From Candidatus Omnitrophota bacterium (GTDB lineage: Bacteria; Omnitrophota; Gorgyraeia; Zapsychrales; JANLHA01), in NCBI GenBank assembly GCA_024653845.1, contig JANLHA010000374.1, positions 1-6,435 of the forward strand: DNA of 6,435 nucleotides. Reading direction: 5' to 3'. This document shows, in pieces, positions 6,412 to 6,435 of the stretch. The position numbers and the translations under genes were made by a program. Each line of letters begins with the position of its first letter. Position 1 is the stretch's first letter. The notes beneath the pieces were generated by a model, which saw only the letters and a program-made list of their open reading frames with translations, searched no databases and was not told the origin of the DNA.

Positions 6412-6435
6412 TATCTTTTATTCCGTCGAAATTTT
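6412..6435 (-). other. Upstream edge of moaA, weak ribosome-binding signal
   Basis: Only 24 bases lie upstream of moaA. They are A-rich and contain a GGAA about 9-10 bases before the ATG, a weak Shine-Dalgarno candidate with a slightly long spacing. No promoter or upstream gene can be judged from so little sequence. Confidence 0.25.

Noticed and set aside
1..6435. CRISPR array, tRNA/rRNA, insertion sequence or phage attachment site
   Set aside because: Nearly all bases are inside the two coding frames. I saw no spaced direct repeats, no RNA-gene landmarks, no transposase motifs and no terminal inverted repeats.

Overview
The window holds two genes, both on the minus strand, and almost no non-coding DNA. 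Reading in the direction of transcription, they are a complete moaA (6411 to 5395), a 44-bp gap, and then one enormous open frame that starts at 5350 and is still open at base 1 (at least 1,783 codons). I translated the big frame codon by codon and found no stop. The codon count matches the coordinates exactly.

The giant product begins with a signal peptide (predicted cut after Ala-Tyr-Ala, residue 38). A conserved-looking N-terminal module of about 300 residues follows. Then come a helical HExxE module, a Pro/Ala-rich linker carrying a hydrophobic helix, a central mixed alpha/beta region, an HExxH-containing segment, a charged helix, a second HExxE module, a helical TPR-like stretch, and finally the start of a possible HipA/phosphatidylinositol-kinase-like fold. 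The mature part contains no cysteine that I can find, which fits an exported protein.

The organism is probably a member of Candidatus Omnitrophota (formerly OP3). This rests on my memory of that phylum's very large exported proteins, which share the N-terminal module (motifs such as NLSPYEKDRIIPE, NTFNKVWIVPEKAVVY and PRKYFSGGV), not on a search. The moderate GC content and ordinary bacterial MoaA are compatible with this but not diagnostic.

The genes have no obvious joint function. MoaA is a cytoplasmic radical-SAM enzyme of molybdenum cofactor synthesis. The giant protein looks exported and may act on the cell surface or on another cell. A promoter-like pair in the 44-bp gap, sitting almost on top of the giant gene's ATG, suggests that it may have its own transcript with little or no leader. 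The undescribed part of the window is the modular giant protein.
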